Assembly (NCBI GenBank): GCA_035490315.1
Contig: DATHET010000313.1
Span: 1 to 23,340 of the forward strand
DNA from: JADJQU01 sp035490315
GTDB lineage: Bacteria; Planctomycetota; UBA1135; GCA-002686595
Length of the DNA: 23,340 nucleotides
Direction of reading: 5' to 3'
Shown: piece after piece, positions 1-8,072 of the stretch
Numbering within the stretch: the first letter of the stretch is position 1
How the letters are laid out: every line of letters starts with the position of its first letter
The notes under the pieces: model-generated
Database searches by the model: none
What the model was told of the DNA's origin: nothing
The model's input: only the letters and a program-made list of their open reading frames with translations
Program-made: the position numbers and the translations under genes

Positions 1-1
1 C

Positions 2-1027
2 ACCAGCGGCGGCGAGGCGGCGATATCCGGCGGGGTCACGGTCAAGAACATCGCGGCGCCACAGCACGTGGTCCTCTCGCGACTGAATGTCACGGGAGGT
101 TTCTCCGGTCCGCAGCTCCTGCCCGCGCTGGAGATCGCGAACATCGACGGCCACGTGCGCGTGCAGGACAGCGTGTTCGTCGGCTGTTCGACGAGCGGCA
201 ACCACGCGATCACCGGGGCGGGCGCGCGCGTCGAGTCCTCGCACAACGTGGTCTTCTCGGCCTGCACGATCGAAGCCGGGCGTTCTCTTTTCTCCACCGC
301 GAGCGCTCCGACGGATGGCGGCAACGGGGTCGACGCGATCACCTCTTCGATCGCGCTCTACGACTGCACGATCCGCGGCGGAAGCGGCAGCAGCGGCTCG
401 CTGCCCAGTTGCGGCAAGGGCGGCGCGGCTTACCTGGCCCTGGGCAACGGCCTGTTCGCTCACGGCACGAGCTTCGAGGGCGGCGACGGCGGCCGGGACT
501 TCAGCGGCTGCGCACCGGGAGGCGCGGGCGGCGATGCTCTGGTGCTCGATCTGGCCCAGGCCCATCTGCTCGACGATGTCTTTCTACCCGGAGCAGGTGG
601 CAGCTCGCATTGCGGCGCGTTCGGGACCGACGGAACTTCGATCGTCACGCTGAACGGCGCTGTGATCGATTCGATCCTGGGGACAAGACGGCGAATCCTC
701 GCGCCGACCATCACCTCCGACGACACGAGCGTTCGGATCACGATCTTCGGCCAGCCCGGCGACACGGTCTTCTTGATGGTCGCACGCAGACCGTCCTTCC
801 TGTTCAAGAAGCCATTGCACGGCGCGTGGATGCTGCCCATGCCCTCCTTCTCGAACGGGCTCGCCGCGGGGACGATCGGCGCCAACGGAGAGCTGACCCT
901 CCAGCGGACTTTCGACATCGCCGACGGCTCGGAGGTGGCCCGCATGACCTGGCTCCAGGCCCTGTGCGTCGACACCAGCGGGTATCCGACGCTCACGGGG
1001 CCGGCGCACGTGCTGTCGCTCGAGTAG
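2..1027 (+). CDS. Right-handed beta-helix secreted protein, 5' truncated by window edge
   Basis: The frame is open to the first base of the window, so the N-terminus, probably with a signal peptide, lies outside. The visible 341 or so residues start with short Gly/Ser/Val/Asn-rich strands (for example VTVKNI, VRVQDSVFVGC, VESSHNVVFSACTI, IALYDCTIRGG). These have the irregular coil spacing of parallel beta-helix (pectate-lyase-like) repeats. After about residue 235 the pattern changes to a compact beta domain with a G-x-P-G-D turn, ending in WLQALCVD and a short VLSLE tail. Similar C-terminal modules are, to my recollection, common on large secreted Planctomycetota proteins. The protein is likely extracellular or surface bound; no catalytic residues can be assigned. 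GTG at 68 is only an internal valine codon. The stop is TAG at 1025-1027, and the converging DUF2238 gene follows after 22 bp. Confidence 0.75.
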   Translation, partial: TSGGEAAISGGVTVKNIAAPQHVVLSRLNVTGGFSGPQLLPALEIANIDGHVRVQDSVFVGCSTSGNHAITGAGARVESSHNVVFSACTIEAGRSLFSTASAPTDGGNGVDAITSSIALYDCTIRGGSGSSGSLPSCGKGGAAYLALGNGLFAHGTSFEGGDGGRDFSGCAPGGAGGDALVLDLAQAHLLDDVFLPGAGGSSHCGAFGTDGTSIVTLNGAVIDSILGTRRRILAPTITSDDTSVRITIFGQPGDTVFLMVARRPSFLFKKPLHGAWMLPMPSFSNGLAAGTIGANGELTLQRTFDIADGSEVARMTWLQALCVDTSGYPTLTGPAHVLSLE

Positions 1028-1049
1028 CGTCTCGCGACGAGGTCCGCGC

Positions 1050-1769
1050 TCAGGCCTTCTTGCCGGCGCGCAGGTTCGCGACGGCGACTTCGCCGAGCGG
1101 CTTGCGGTGGTGGACGCGCAGGCTCTCGGCCCACTCGCGGTGGAAATCGCGCGCGAGACTCTTGTGGATCGCGGCGGTGATCAAGAGCGCCAGGATTGCG
1201 CCGAGAGTCGCGAGCAGCATGTCCTTGTGAGCGTCCCACACGTCGCCCTGCGCGCCGAGGTAGGCCACGCCCAGATTGCCGCCGAAGAATTCCGCGGCGG
1301 CCCATTCGATCAGCTCGTACAGCATCGAGGTCGACATGATCACGTCGAGGGGGAAGAAGTAGCCCCAGAAGCCGCGCACGTCGGCGACGCGGACGACCAG
1401 CTCGCGGATCGGGTAGGCGATCAGGACGCCGTAGGAGAAGTGGATCAGTCGGTCGTACTGGTTGCGCTCGAAGTCCAGCATCAAGTCGAGCGATCGCCCG
1501 GTCAGGCTCTCGAACCAGGCGTCATAGGGGACTTCGGAGTAGGTGTAGTGCGCGCCGAGCTCGTGCAGCGCGAGGAAGACGAAGATCGAGGTGTAGGAGA
1601 CTTTGGAGAGCGGGAACTTTCGGTAGGTGAGCACCAGTCCCGTGACGCCGACGACGGCGAGAGCGTTCTCGAGGGCCCAGTCGCTGCGGTCGTGGACGTT
1701 GAACGCGAGTCCGAGGACGATCAGCAGGAAGAGCGTGAGCAGGATCAGGGGGTAGCGCATGGTGGTCAC
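1050..1769 (-). CDS. DUF2238 (YjdF-like) integral membrane protein
   Basis: This 239-residue polytopic membrane protein has hydrophobic segments near residues 6-23, 33-48, 58-72, 108-125, 136-152 and 186-201. It carries the conserved polar motifs of the DUF2238/YjdF family: HELGAHYTY at 69-77, NQYDRLIHFSYG at 103-114, ELIEWAAAE at 152-160 and GAQGDVWDAHKDM at 172-184. Length fits the family (about 200-240). The conserved His, Glu and Asp residues inside the membrane region suggest an enzyme or ion-handling role, but no biochemical function is established for the family. A second ATG three codons downstream (1760) is an equally possible start. It lies 10 bp downstream of the DUF1080 gene on the same strand and is probably its operon partner. 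Family assignment is secure; role unknown. Confidence 0.88.
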   Translation of the reverse strand: MTTMRYPLILLTLFLLIVLGLAFNVHDRSDWALENALAVVGVTGLVLTYRKFPLSKVSYTSIFVFLALHELGAHYTYSEVPYDAWFESLTGRSLDLMLDFERNQYDRLIHFSYGVLIAYPIRELVVRVADVRGFWGYFFPLDVIMSTSMLYELIEWAAAEFFGGNLGVAYLGAQGDVWDAHKDMLLATLGAILALLITAAIHKSLARDFHREWAESLRVHHRKPLGEVAVANLRAGKKA

Positions 1770-1779
1770 GGTGCGCAGC

Positions 1780-3219
1780 TCAGCGCCTGACCCCGATGTT
1801 GGTTCCCCCGATTTCCTCGGCCGACTCGAGTTTCCATGGTCCGTCCCAGCTCACGAAGGTACCCGTGGCATCCGGGTCCTTCGACATGTCGGGCGCCACC
1901 CAGGGGCTCGCAGGCAACGCTTGTCCATCGAGCTCGATGGCGACTCGCCTTTGACTGCAGAGCACGAGGACTTCGCACGTGGTGCCTGACGCTCTCCCGA
2001 TAGGAAACACCTGCGTCCATCCATCGACATGGAGCGTGAGGGTCTGAAGACTTGGAGCCACACCCGCGGCGGTCGGCGGCACTTGGAAGTGCAAGCGAAC
2101 AGCGTTGCCATGGACATCGCAGCGGCGATCATCGAGACCAGTCTCGACGGCGCCCCAGCTCGATTGCCCGACCTCGCGAATGTGCAGGTTTTTCCAGCGG
2201 ATCTTCGTGTCTTTTCCGGAATGCACCTGCAAGCCGATCACGCCCTCGAGATCTGTTGCATCCACATAGTCCGCGGTGGGCACGTCGTTGACCCAGGCGC
2301 GGATCCGCGTTCCCACGCACTCGATGCGGTAGTGATTCCACTCGCCATTTTTGAATGCCGCGCGGCCCAGGGGATTGTCCGAGAGGTCATCGAGCCAGCC
2401 GCGGCGCGCTTCGTCGTAGAGACCGCCTGACCACGCGCGCGCGGAGGGATCGATTTCGATCTGATAGCCGAACAGGCGCTTCTCCGCGTTTTCGTGACTG
2501 CGAAACTGGATGCCCGAATTGCCGGGCAGATCGTTCTTGACGTCGGCGTCGAGGATGAAATCGCTGTAGGTACCGTTGCTGCACAGAAAACTCTGCGAGC
2601 CGCCGCCGACTTCACCAACGAGCGCGCCGGCCTGCACGCTGAATTTCGCGTCGCCGAGCGAACGCCAGCCATCCAGCGTCTGACCGTCGAAGAGTGGAAC
2701 TACCGTTCCGTGCATCCCGAGTTCTTTGTGATCGCGCAGAACCATGTTGCGCACTTCGAGCGTCGCTTTGCCCGGACGCAAGGCGATTCTCCATCCGAGC
2801 TTCGATTGCTTGAGCGTCACCTCGACTGGGCCGACGCGGAAAACGGGATCCGTGCCGTCGGCAGCGCGATCGATGCGCTGTTCGCCTTGCAACCCCACGC
2901 AGGAGTTGTCGGCATGCGCCACCAGGCGGACTTTTCGCCACGGGTCGTCCGCGGCTGAAATCTCGCGCCACTCGAGCTCGATCTCGAACTCTTTCAGCAC
3001 GCCATGCCAATGCATGTACTTCGGTGACCCACCTTCCGCGCGCAGAAGGTGGTCGGCGAACGTCCAGCCCGTGGGCGGATCGCTCCAAGACGAACGACTG
3101 GATTCGTCGCTCATCGAGATCCATCCGCTCGCCCATCCCACGGCGGCTTCGCGAAATTGCGGCTGGGTCGGAGTCTGCGCAGCGAGGAGAAGCGTCAACG
3201 CGATCCATCCAGCCGTCAT
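1780..3219 (-). CDS. Secreted DUF1080 (3-keto-disaccharide hydrolase domain) protein
   Basis: A 479-residue protein with a short signal peptide (hydrophobic residues 4-14, likely cleavage before residue 20). Residues about 30-165 look like a degenerate LamG/concanavalin-like jelly roll. Residues 173-349 are a canonical DUF1080 domain: LFDGQTLDGW at 176-185, NSGIQFR at 234-240, GYQIEID at 251-257, GGLYDE at 265-270, GEWNHYRIE at 292-300, then IGLQVHSG and the KNLHIRE end strand. Residues 355-479 are a beta-rich tail I do not recognise. DUF1080 domains are concanavalin-like folds; some have 3-keto-glycoside hydrolase activity and many Planctomycetota copies are uncharacterised. Acts outside the cytoplasm. 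It heads a two-gene minus-strand unit with the DUF2238 gene and diverges from the S9 peptidase across a 178 bp gap. Confidence 0.88.
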   Translation of the reverse strand: MTAGWIALTLLLAAQTPTQPQFREAAVGWASGWISMSDESSRSSWSDPPTGWTFADHLLRAEGGSPKYMHWHGVLKEFEIELEWREISAADDPWRKVRLVAHADNSCVGLQGEQRIDRAADGTDPVFRVGPVEVTLKQSKLGWRIALRPGKATLEVRNMVLRDHKELGMHGTVVPLFDGQTLDGWRSLGDAKFSVQAGALVGEVGGGSQSFLCSNGTYSDFILDADVKNDLPGNSGIQFRSHENAEKRLFGYQIEIDPSARAWSGGLYDEARRGWLDDLSDNPLGRAAFKNGEWNHYRIECVGTRIRAWVNDVPTADYVDATDLEGVIGLQVHSGKDTKIRWKNLHIREVGQSSWGAVETGLDDRRCDVHGNAVRLHFQVPPTAAGVAPSLQTLTLHVDGWTQVFPIGRASGTTCEVLVLCSQRRVAIELDGQALPASPWVAPDMSKDPDATGTFVSWDGPWKLESAEEIGGTNIGVRR

Positions 3220-3397
3220 GCCCCCATGCTACTCGCGGCGACCCCGCCGGTCCCGCCTGCTCCATCCCGGACGTACGCGCCGTGTTCCACGCAGCATCGT
3301 CTCCCGATCGCGCAGGTACCCATCGCGCGCTCCGCCGGCCGTCGGTATCCTCGCTGCCTCCGTTTCCGGACGTCTGCTGCATCGAAAGTTCCGCTCC
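3220..3397. other. Divergent intergenic region, DUF1080 gene / S9 peptidase gene
   Basis: 178 bp separate the two divergent start codons, so promoters for both transcripts should lie here. I see no convincing -35/-10 pair, no long palindrome and no clear Shine-Dalgarno site before either start. An open frame runs through the gap from upstream of the peptidase, but it lies antisense to the DUF1080 gene and lacks a plausible protein sequence before the signal peptide. Confidence 0.5.
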
Positions 3398-5449
3398 ATG
3401 TTGAACGCCATTCTCCCATTCCTGCTCGCCTTCTCCGGCTCCTGGTCGGCTGGGGGCCAGGACGTGCTCACCCCGGCGCGGGTGGCGCGGCTGCGCAGCG
3501 TCGCGTCGGTCGCGATCTCCCCAGACGGCGGGCGCGTCGCCTACACCTTGAGCGTTCCGCGCGAGCCGATGGTCGAGGACGACGGCCCGCCCTGGACGGA
3601 GCTTCACATACTCGACCTCGCCGACAACCAGGACCGGACTTTCGTCGGCGGCAAGAGCAGCGTCAACCAGGTGAAGTTCTCCCCCGACGGCCACTCGATC
3701 TTTTTCCTCGAGAAGCGCGGCTCCGACAAGTTCGCCTGCCTCTACGCGATAGGCCTCGAGGGCGGGGAGGCCCAGCTGGCGGCGCGCCTGGACACCGCGA
3801 TCACGGCTTACTCGCTTTCGCCCGGCGGTCTGCGCGCGGCGCTGATCGCGACCGAGCCGGAACCGGCCGCGAAGAAGCGCGCGGGGGACAAGGGCTTCAA
3901 GCAGGAAGTCTACGAAGAGGACTTTTCACCGGCGCGCGTCTTCGTCGTCGGATTGTTCGACGAACAGAAGAAAGTCGAGCCGCTCGATCTGCCCGGCAGC
4001 GCGAACCAGGTCGTGTGGAGCCCGGTCGACGATCGGCTGGCTCTCGCGATCTCGCCGACACCGCTGGTCGACGACGAGATGATGAAGAGCCGCGTGCACC
4101 TCGTCGACGCTGCGAGCGGCAAGCTGCTCGCGCGCTACGACAATCCCGGCAAGCTGGGCCAGATCACCTGGAGCCCGGACGCGACCTGGATCGCCTGTGT
4201 CTCCGCCGCGGACGAGAACGACACGGCGGCGGGCCGGATCTTCATGGCTCTGGCGGCGCAATCGGGCCCCTTCACCGACGTGTCGCCGCCGAACACGGGC
4301 CATGTCGAGCACCTGGCCTGGCAGGACAAGGAGCGGCTCGCCTACGTCGCCGCGCAGGGCGTTTGGAGTTACGTGGGCAGCGTAGGGATTCCGAGCTCTG
4401 GAGCCGAGCCGGTGCAGCTGCTCGGGCCCGGCGGCGCGGTCATGACCGACCTGTCGGTTTCCGGCGACGGGAAGATGATCGCGATGGTCGGGTCCACGCC
4501 CTCCCATCCGCCGGCGTGCTTCAGCCTGCTCGTCGGCGATGCCGCGGCGCAACGGCGCTCGCGCGCGAACCCGGAGCTCGAAACCATGCGGCTTGCGCTG
4601 CAGGAAGTCGTGCGCTTCAAGTCGCGCGATCAGCTCACCGATCTCGAAGCGGTCCTGATCCGACCCCTCGACGAGAAACCGGGGCAGCGCTACCCGTTGA
4701 TCCTCAACGTCCACGGCGGGCCCGAGGCCTGTCAATCGAACGGCTGGCTCACGGGGTATTCCAATCCCGGCCAGGTCGCGGCGGCGCGCGGCTTCGCGGT
4801 GTTGCACGTGAACTACCGCGGCAGCACCGGCCGCGGAGTCGCCTTCGCGAAGTCGAGCCAGGGCGATCCCGCCGGCAAGGAATTCGAGGATCTCATCGAC
4901 GGCGTCGACTACCTGATCGGCACCGGTCTGGTCGATCCCGCGCGGGTCGGCGTCACGGGCGGATCCTACGGCGGCTACGCGACGGCCTGGCTGTGCACCC
5001 ACGACTCCGAGCGCTTCGCCGCGGGAGTCATGTTCGTCGGGATCTCCAACAAGATCTCGAAAGTCGGCACGACCGACATCCCGGAAGAGGAATTCCTGGT
5101 CCACACGCGCCTGCGGCTCGGTCAAGACACCTGGAATCTCATGCTCGAGCGCTCGCCGATCTACTACGCGTCGAAGTGCAAGACGCCGCTGTTGATCCTC
5201 GGCGGCAAGGACGATCCGCGCGTCAATCCGGGACAGTCGCGCGAGCTGTATCGCGCCTTGAAGACTGGCCATCAGGCTCCGGTGCGCCTCGTGCAGTATC
5301 CCGGCGAGGGGCACGGCAATCGCAAGGCGGCGTCGCGTTTCGACTACAGCCTGCGCCAGATGCAGTGGCTCGAGCACTATCTCGTCGGAGAGGGCGGGGA
5401 GATGCCGCCCTACGAGCTGGACTACGACTCGGAGCGCGCGGCGCAATGA
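3398..5449 (+). CDS. Prolyl oligopeptidase-family (S9) serine peptidase, exported
   Basis: The ATG at 3398 gives 683 residues beginning with a signal peptide (hydrophobic residues 4-13, likely cleaved near AGGQ); the open frame extends upstream but without a sensible protein. Residues about 30-430 show repeated WD-like strands (VAISPDGGRVAYTLS, VKFSPDGHSIFFLE, ITWSPDATWIACVS), the beta-propeller of S9 peptidases. Residues about 450-680 are the alpha/beta-hydrolase catalytic domain: LNVHGGP oxyanion region, nucleophile elbow GGSYGGY with Ser523, acid at Asp605/606 in GGKDDPRVNPG, and His639 in GEGHGNRK. The triad is complete. The family cleaves short peptides, often as dipeptidyl- or acylaminoacyl-peptidase; exact specificity cannot be read. 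It heads a tight plus-strand run with the next two genes (gaps 28 and 14 bp), also exported, one a metallopeptidase. Probably acts in the periplasm on peptides. Confidence 0.92.
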   Translation: MLNAILPFLLAFSGSWSAGGQDVLTPARVARLRSVASVAISPDGGRVAYTLSVPREPMVEDDGPPWTELHILDLADNQDRTFVGGKSSVNQVKFSPDGHSIFFLEKRGSDKFACLYAIGLEGGEAQLAARLDTAITAYSLSPGGLRAALIATEPEPAAKKRAGDKGFKQEVYEEDFSPARVFVVGLFDEQKKVEPLDLPGSANQVVWSPVDDRLALAISPTPLVDDEMMKSRVHLVDAASGKLLARYDNPGKLGQITWSPDATWIACVSAADENDTAAGRIFMALAAQSGPFTDVSPPNTGHVEHLAWQDKERLAYVAAQGVWSYVGSVGIPSSGAEPVQLLGPGGAVMTDLSVSGDGKMIAMVGSTPSHPPACFSLLVGDAAAQRRSRANPELETMRLALQEVVRFKSRDQLTDLEAVLIRPLDEKPGQRYPLILNVHGGPEACQSNGWLTGYSNPGQVAAARGFAVLHVNYRGSTGRGVAFAKSSQGDPAGKEFEDLIDGVDYLIGTGLVDPARVGVTGGSYGGYATAWLCTHDSERFAAGVMFVGISNKISKVGTTDIPEEEFLVHTRLRLGQDTWNLMLERSPIYYASKCKTPLLILGGKDDPRVNPGQSRELYRALKTGHQAPVRLVQYPGEGHGNRKAASRFDYSLRQMQWLEHYLVGEGGEMPPYELDYDSERAAQ

Positions 5450-5477
5450 TCCACTTGTGCTGCGAGGGGCCGTCGCA

Positions 5478-6029
5478 ATGAAATCGACACTCGCACTGCT
5501 TGGCCTCTTGGCGATCTCACCCGCTTGCATCGTCACGAAGAGTGTGGTGTACGACGTCGATCCGGAGCAATCGGCCCAGGCCTTCGAAGCCTTGAAGTCG
5601 CTCGCCGGCAAGTGGCACGGCACTTCGACGGCTGGCTCGCAGCAGTTCCCCGTCGACGTCACCTACGAAGTGGTCTCCGGCGGCACGGTCGTCATGGAGC
5701 GCATGTTCCCGAGCTCCGAGCACGAGATGATCTCGATGTACCACCGCGACGGCGGAAAGCTCTTGATGACGCACTACTGCAGTCAGGGCAATCAGCCGCG
5801 GATGGAGATGCTGTTCACGAAGCCTGCTTATGACCCTGCCTCGCATCACGAGCAGTGGATCGTCTTCAAGTTCCGCGACGCGACGAACCCGAGCTCGCCG
5901 AAAGAGCTGGTCATGCACGACATGCGCCTGTGCCTGATCGACAAGGATCACCTCGAATCGAGCTGGACCGCTTTCGTCGACGCCAAGTCGGACCACACCG
6001 CCAATTTCACTTTCCAACGCGTGCCCTGA
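5478..6029 (+). CDS. Small lipoprotein, DUF1579-like beta-barrel domain
   Basis: The ATG at 5478 is chosen because it gives a clean lipoprotein signal (MKSTLALLGLLAISPAC, lipidated Cys17) and has a GAGGGG Shine-Dalgarno-like site 8 nt upstream; a GTG at 5457 would add seven non-signal residues. The mature part (about 165 residues) starts a domain with LAGKWHGTS, followed by alternating beta strands (VDVTYEVVSGGTVVMERMF, HEMISMYHRDGGKLLMTHYC, HEQWIVFKFRDA) and a closing strand ending FTFQRVP. This resembles DUF1579/nitrobindin-like small barrels that start with a G-x-W motif. Ligand and function are unknown. It sits between two exported peptidases and is very likely co-transcribed with both. 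The lipoprotein call is firm; the family call is moderate. Confidence 0.8.
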   Translation: MKSTLALLGLLAISPACIVTKSVVYDVDPEQSAQAFEALKSLAGKWHGTSTAGSQQFPVDVTYEVVSGGTVVMERMFPSSEHEMISMYHRDGGKLLMTHYCSQGNQPRMEMLFTKPAYDPASHHEQWIVFKFRDATNPSSPKELVMHDMRLCLIDKDHLESSWTAFVDAKSDHTANFTFQRVP

Positions 6030-6043
6030 AACCTCGGATCACC

Positions 6044-7888
6044 ATGCAACGACCGCTCCTCGTTTCCGCCATTACCGCATTGAGCCTGGTCTCCGCCTGC
6101 GCTTCGGACGAGCCCGCGGACCAGCGCAAACCCGCGGTGTCCAGCGGCGAGTCCGCGACGCTGCAGGCCGAGGCCCAGACCTTCCTCGACGCCTACTCGA
6201 AGCAGTTCCAGACCCTCTACACGGCCTCGAGCGAGGCCGAGTGGCTCTCGAACACGCACATCGTCGAGGGCGACGAGACCAACTCGACGCGCACCAAGGC
6301 CGCGAACGAAGCGATGGCGGCCTTCACCGGCTCGATCGCGAACATCGAGACGGCGCGCAAGTTCCTGGCGCACAAGGACGAGCTGAAACCGCTGCAGCGC
6401 AAGCAGATCGAGAAGGTGCTCTTCGCCGCAGCGGACAAGCCCCAGACCGAGCCCGTGCTGGTCAAGCAGCGCATCGCGGCCGAAGCGGCCCAGACCGAGA
6501 AGATGTACGGCTTCACCTTCAAGGTCGACGGCCAGGAAATCTCGCCCAACGAGATCGACAAGAGCCTGCGCGAGGAGAAGGACCTCACGAAGCGGCGCAA
6601 GATCTGGGAGTCGTCGAAGGAAGTCGGCGCGGTGCTCAAGCCCGGCCTGATCGAGCTGCGCCGCCTGCGCAACGCGGGCGTGCAGTCGCTCGGCTATCAC
6701 GATTTCTTCGCCTACATGGCGTCGGAATACGGCATGACGACCGACGAGCTCGCGGCCAGCGTGGCCAAGATCAACCGCGAGCTGCGGCCCTTGTTCAGCG
6801 AGCTGCACACTTTCGCGCGCTATGAGCTGGCGGCGCGCTACGGCCAGCCGGTTCCCGATCTGATTCCGGCCGACTGGCTGCCCAACCGCTGGGGTCAGGA
6901 CTGGACCGCGCTGGTCGACGTCGCGGGCTTCGACCTCGACGCGCCGATGAAAGCCAAGGGCGCCGACTGGGTCATCCACCAGGCCGAGCGCATGTACACG
7001 AGCATCGGCTTCGAGAGCCTGCCCGCCTCGTTCTGGGAAAAATCCTCGCTCTTCCCGGTCGCGTCTGACGCGGGCTTCAAGAAGAACACCCACGCGTCGG
7101 CCTGGCACATCGACCTCGATCACGACGTGCGCTCGTTGATGAGCGTCGAGCCCGACGCGGAGTGGTACGAGACCACGCACCACGAGCTCGGCCACATCTA
7201 TTACTACTTGAGCTACACCAACCCCGACGTGCCGATCCTGCTGCGCGAAGGCGCCAACCGCGCCTACCACGAAGCGGTGGGCTCGATGATGGGCCTCGCC
7301 GCGATGCAGCCGCGCTTCGTCCAGGCCGTCGGGCTCGACACCGGCAGCGCCAAGCCGGACGCCAACCGCCTGCTGCTTCAGGAAGCGCTCAAGTACGCCG
7401 TGTTCATTCCCTGGTCGGCGGGCACGATGTTCGAGTTCGAGAAGGCGCTGTACGCCGACAACCTTCCGCCCGAGCAGTGGAACAAGAAGTGGTGGGAGCT
7501 CGCCGGCAAGTACCAGGGCATCGCGTCGCCGACACCGCGCGGCGAGGAGTGGTGCGACGCCGCGACGAAGACGCACATCAACGACGACCCCGCGGGCTAC
7601 TACGATTACGCGTTGTCGTTCGTGCTCCTGTTCCAGCTCCACGACCACATCGCGACCAAGATCCTGCACGAGAGCCCGCGCGATACGAACTACTACGGCC
7701 GCAAGGAAGTCGGAGAGTTCCTGAAGTCGATCCTGCGCCCAGGCGGCACCGCCGACTGGCGCGCGATGCTGCGCGAGAAGACCGGATCGGATCTCTCGGC
7801 GAAGGCGATGCTCGACTACTTCGAGCCGCTGCGCGCGTATCTCGCGGAGATCAATCGCGGGCGGAAGTCGACGCTGCCGCCGATGTGA
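6044..7888 (+). CDS. M2 family zinc peptidyl-dipeptidase (ACE-like) lipoprotein
   Basis: Start ATG at 6044, 14 bp after the previous stop, gives 614 residues with a lipoprotein signal peptide (lipobox VSAC, Cys19). The rest is a full-length gluzincin of the angiotensin-converting-enzyme family. The zinc motif HHELGH has His380 and His384 as ligands and Glu381 as general base. REGANRAYHEAVG supplies the third ligand Glu410, two residues further from the first His than in animal ACE. The helical N-terminal region (about 45-300) and the C-terminal lobe are complete, matching the roughly 600-residue single-domain bacterial forms. The enzyme removes C-terminal dipeptides from oligopeptides. As an exported lipoprotein it would release dipeptides outside the cytoplasm, which fits the neighbouring S9 peptidase and the POT transporter 2 kb away. 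No frameshift or missing ligand is seen. Confidence 0.93.
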   Translation: MQRPLLVSAITALSLVSACASDEPADQRKPAVSSGESATLQAEAQTFLDAYSKQFQTLYTASSEAEWLSNTHIVEGDETNSTRTKAANEAMAAFTGSIANIETARKFLAHKDELKPLQRKQIEKVLFAAADKPQTEPVLVKQRIAAEAAQTEKMYGFTFKVDGQEISPNEIDKSLREEKDLTKRRKIWESSKEVGAVLKPGLIELRRLRNAGVQSLGYHDFFAYMASEYGMTTDELAASVAKINRELRPLFSELHTFARYELAARYGQPVPDLIPADWLPNRWGQDWTALVDVAGFDLDAPMKAKGADWVIHQAERMYTSIGFESLPASFWEKSSLFPVASDAGFKKNTHASAWHIDLDHDVRSLMSVEPDAEWYETTHHELGHIYYYLSYTNPDVPILLREGANRAYHEAVGSMMGLAAMQPRFVQAVGLDTGSAKPDANRLLLQEALKYAVFIPWSAGTMFEFEKALYADNLPPEQWNKKWWELAGKYQGIASPTPRGEEWCDAATKTHINDDPAGYYDYALSFVLLFQLHDHIATKILHESPRDTNYYGRKEVGEFLKSILRPGGTADWRAMLREKTGSDLSAKAMLDYFEPLRAYLAEINRGRKSTLPPM

Positions 7889-8072
7889 ATCTGCCGGAGC
7901 GCGCGCTCGAGGTCAGTTCAGCGGGATGCTCACGTCGACCACAAATCTGCTTGGACCGATCGCCCGAGATGGGTACTCCGACAGATTCGAAGGTAACTCC
8001 AGAGGGGCGGATCGCTCTCCCCACGGCGTTTTTTTCGCGGTCGGGTCTTTTCGCCGCACTTCGGGCCCGGAG
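7889..8072. other. Convergent intergenic region with a 7-T tract
   Basis: 184 bp between converging stop codons. It contains a run of seven T on the plus strand at 8029-8035, preceded by GC-rich sequence with only a weak 4 bp GGGG/CCCC stem (8004-8007 with 8019-8022). A 5 bp CGGCG/CGCCG pair flanks the T tract (8024-8028 and 8052-8056). This could serve as a termination region for either gene, but no strong hairpin is present. I looked for a tRNA around the TTCGAA at 7985 and found no acceptor or T stem. Confidence 0.35.

Noticed and set aside
3926..7669. Two long minus-strand open frames (3926-5662 and 5948-7669) opposite the S9 and M2 peptidase genes
   Set aside because: Low-complexity, charged translations with no recognisable motif; the plus strand carries complete catalytic motifs over the same DNA.
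7940..8060. Possible tRNA or tRNA remnant around the TTCGAA in the convergent gap
   Set aside because: No T-arm, anticodon arm or acceptor stem could be paired on either strand.
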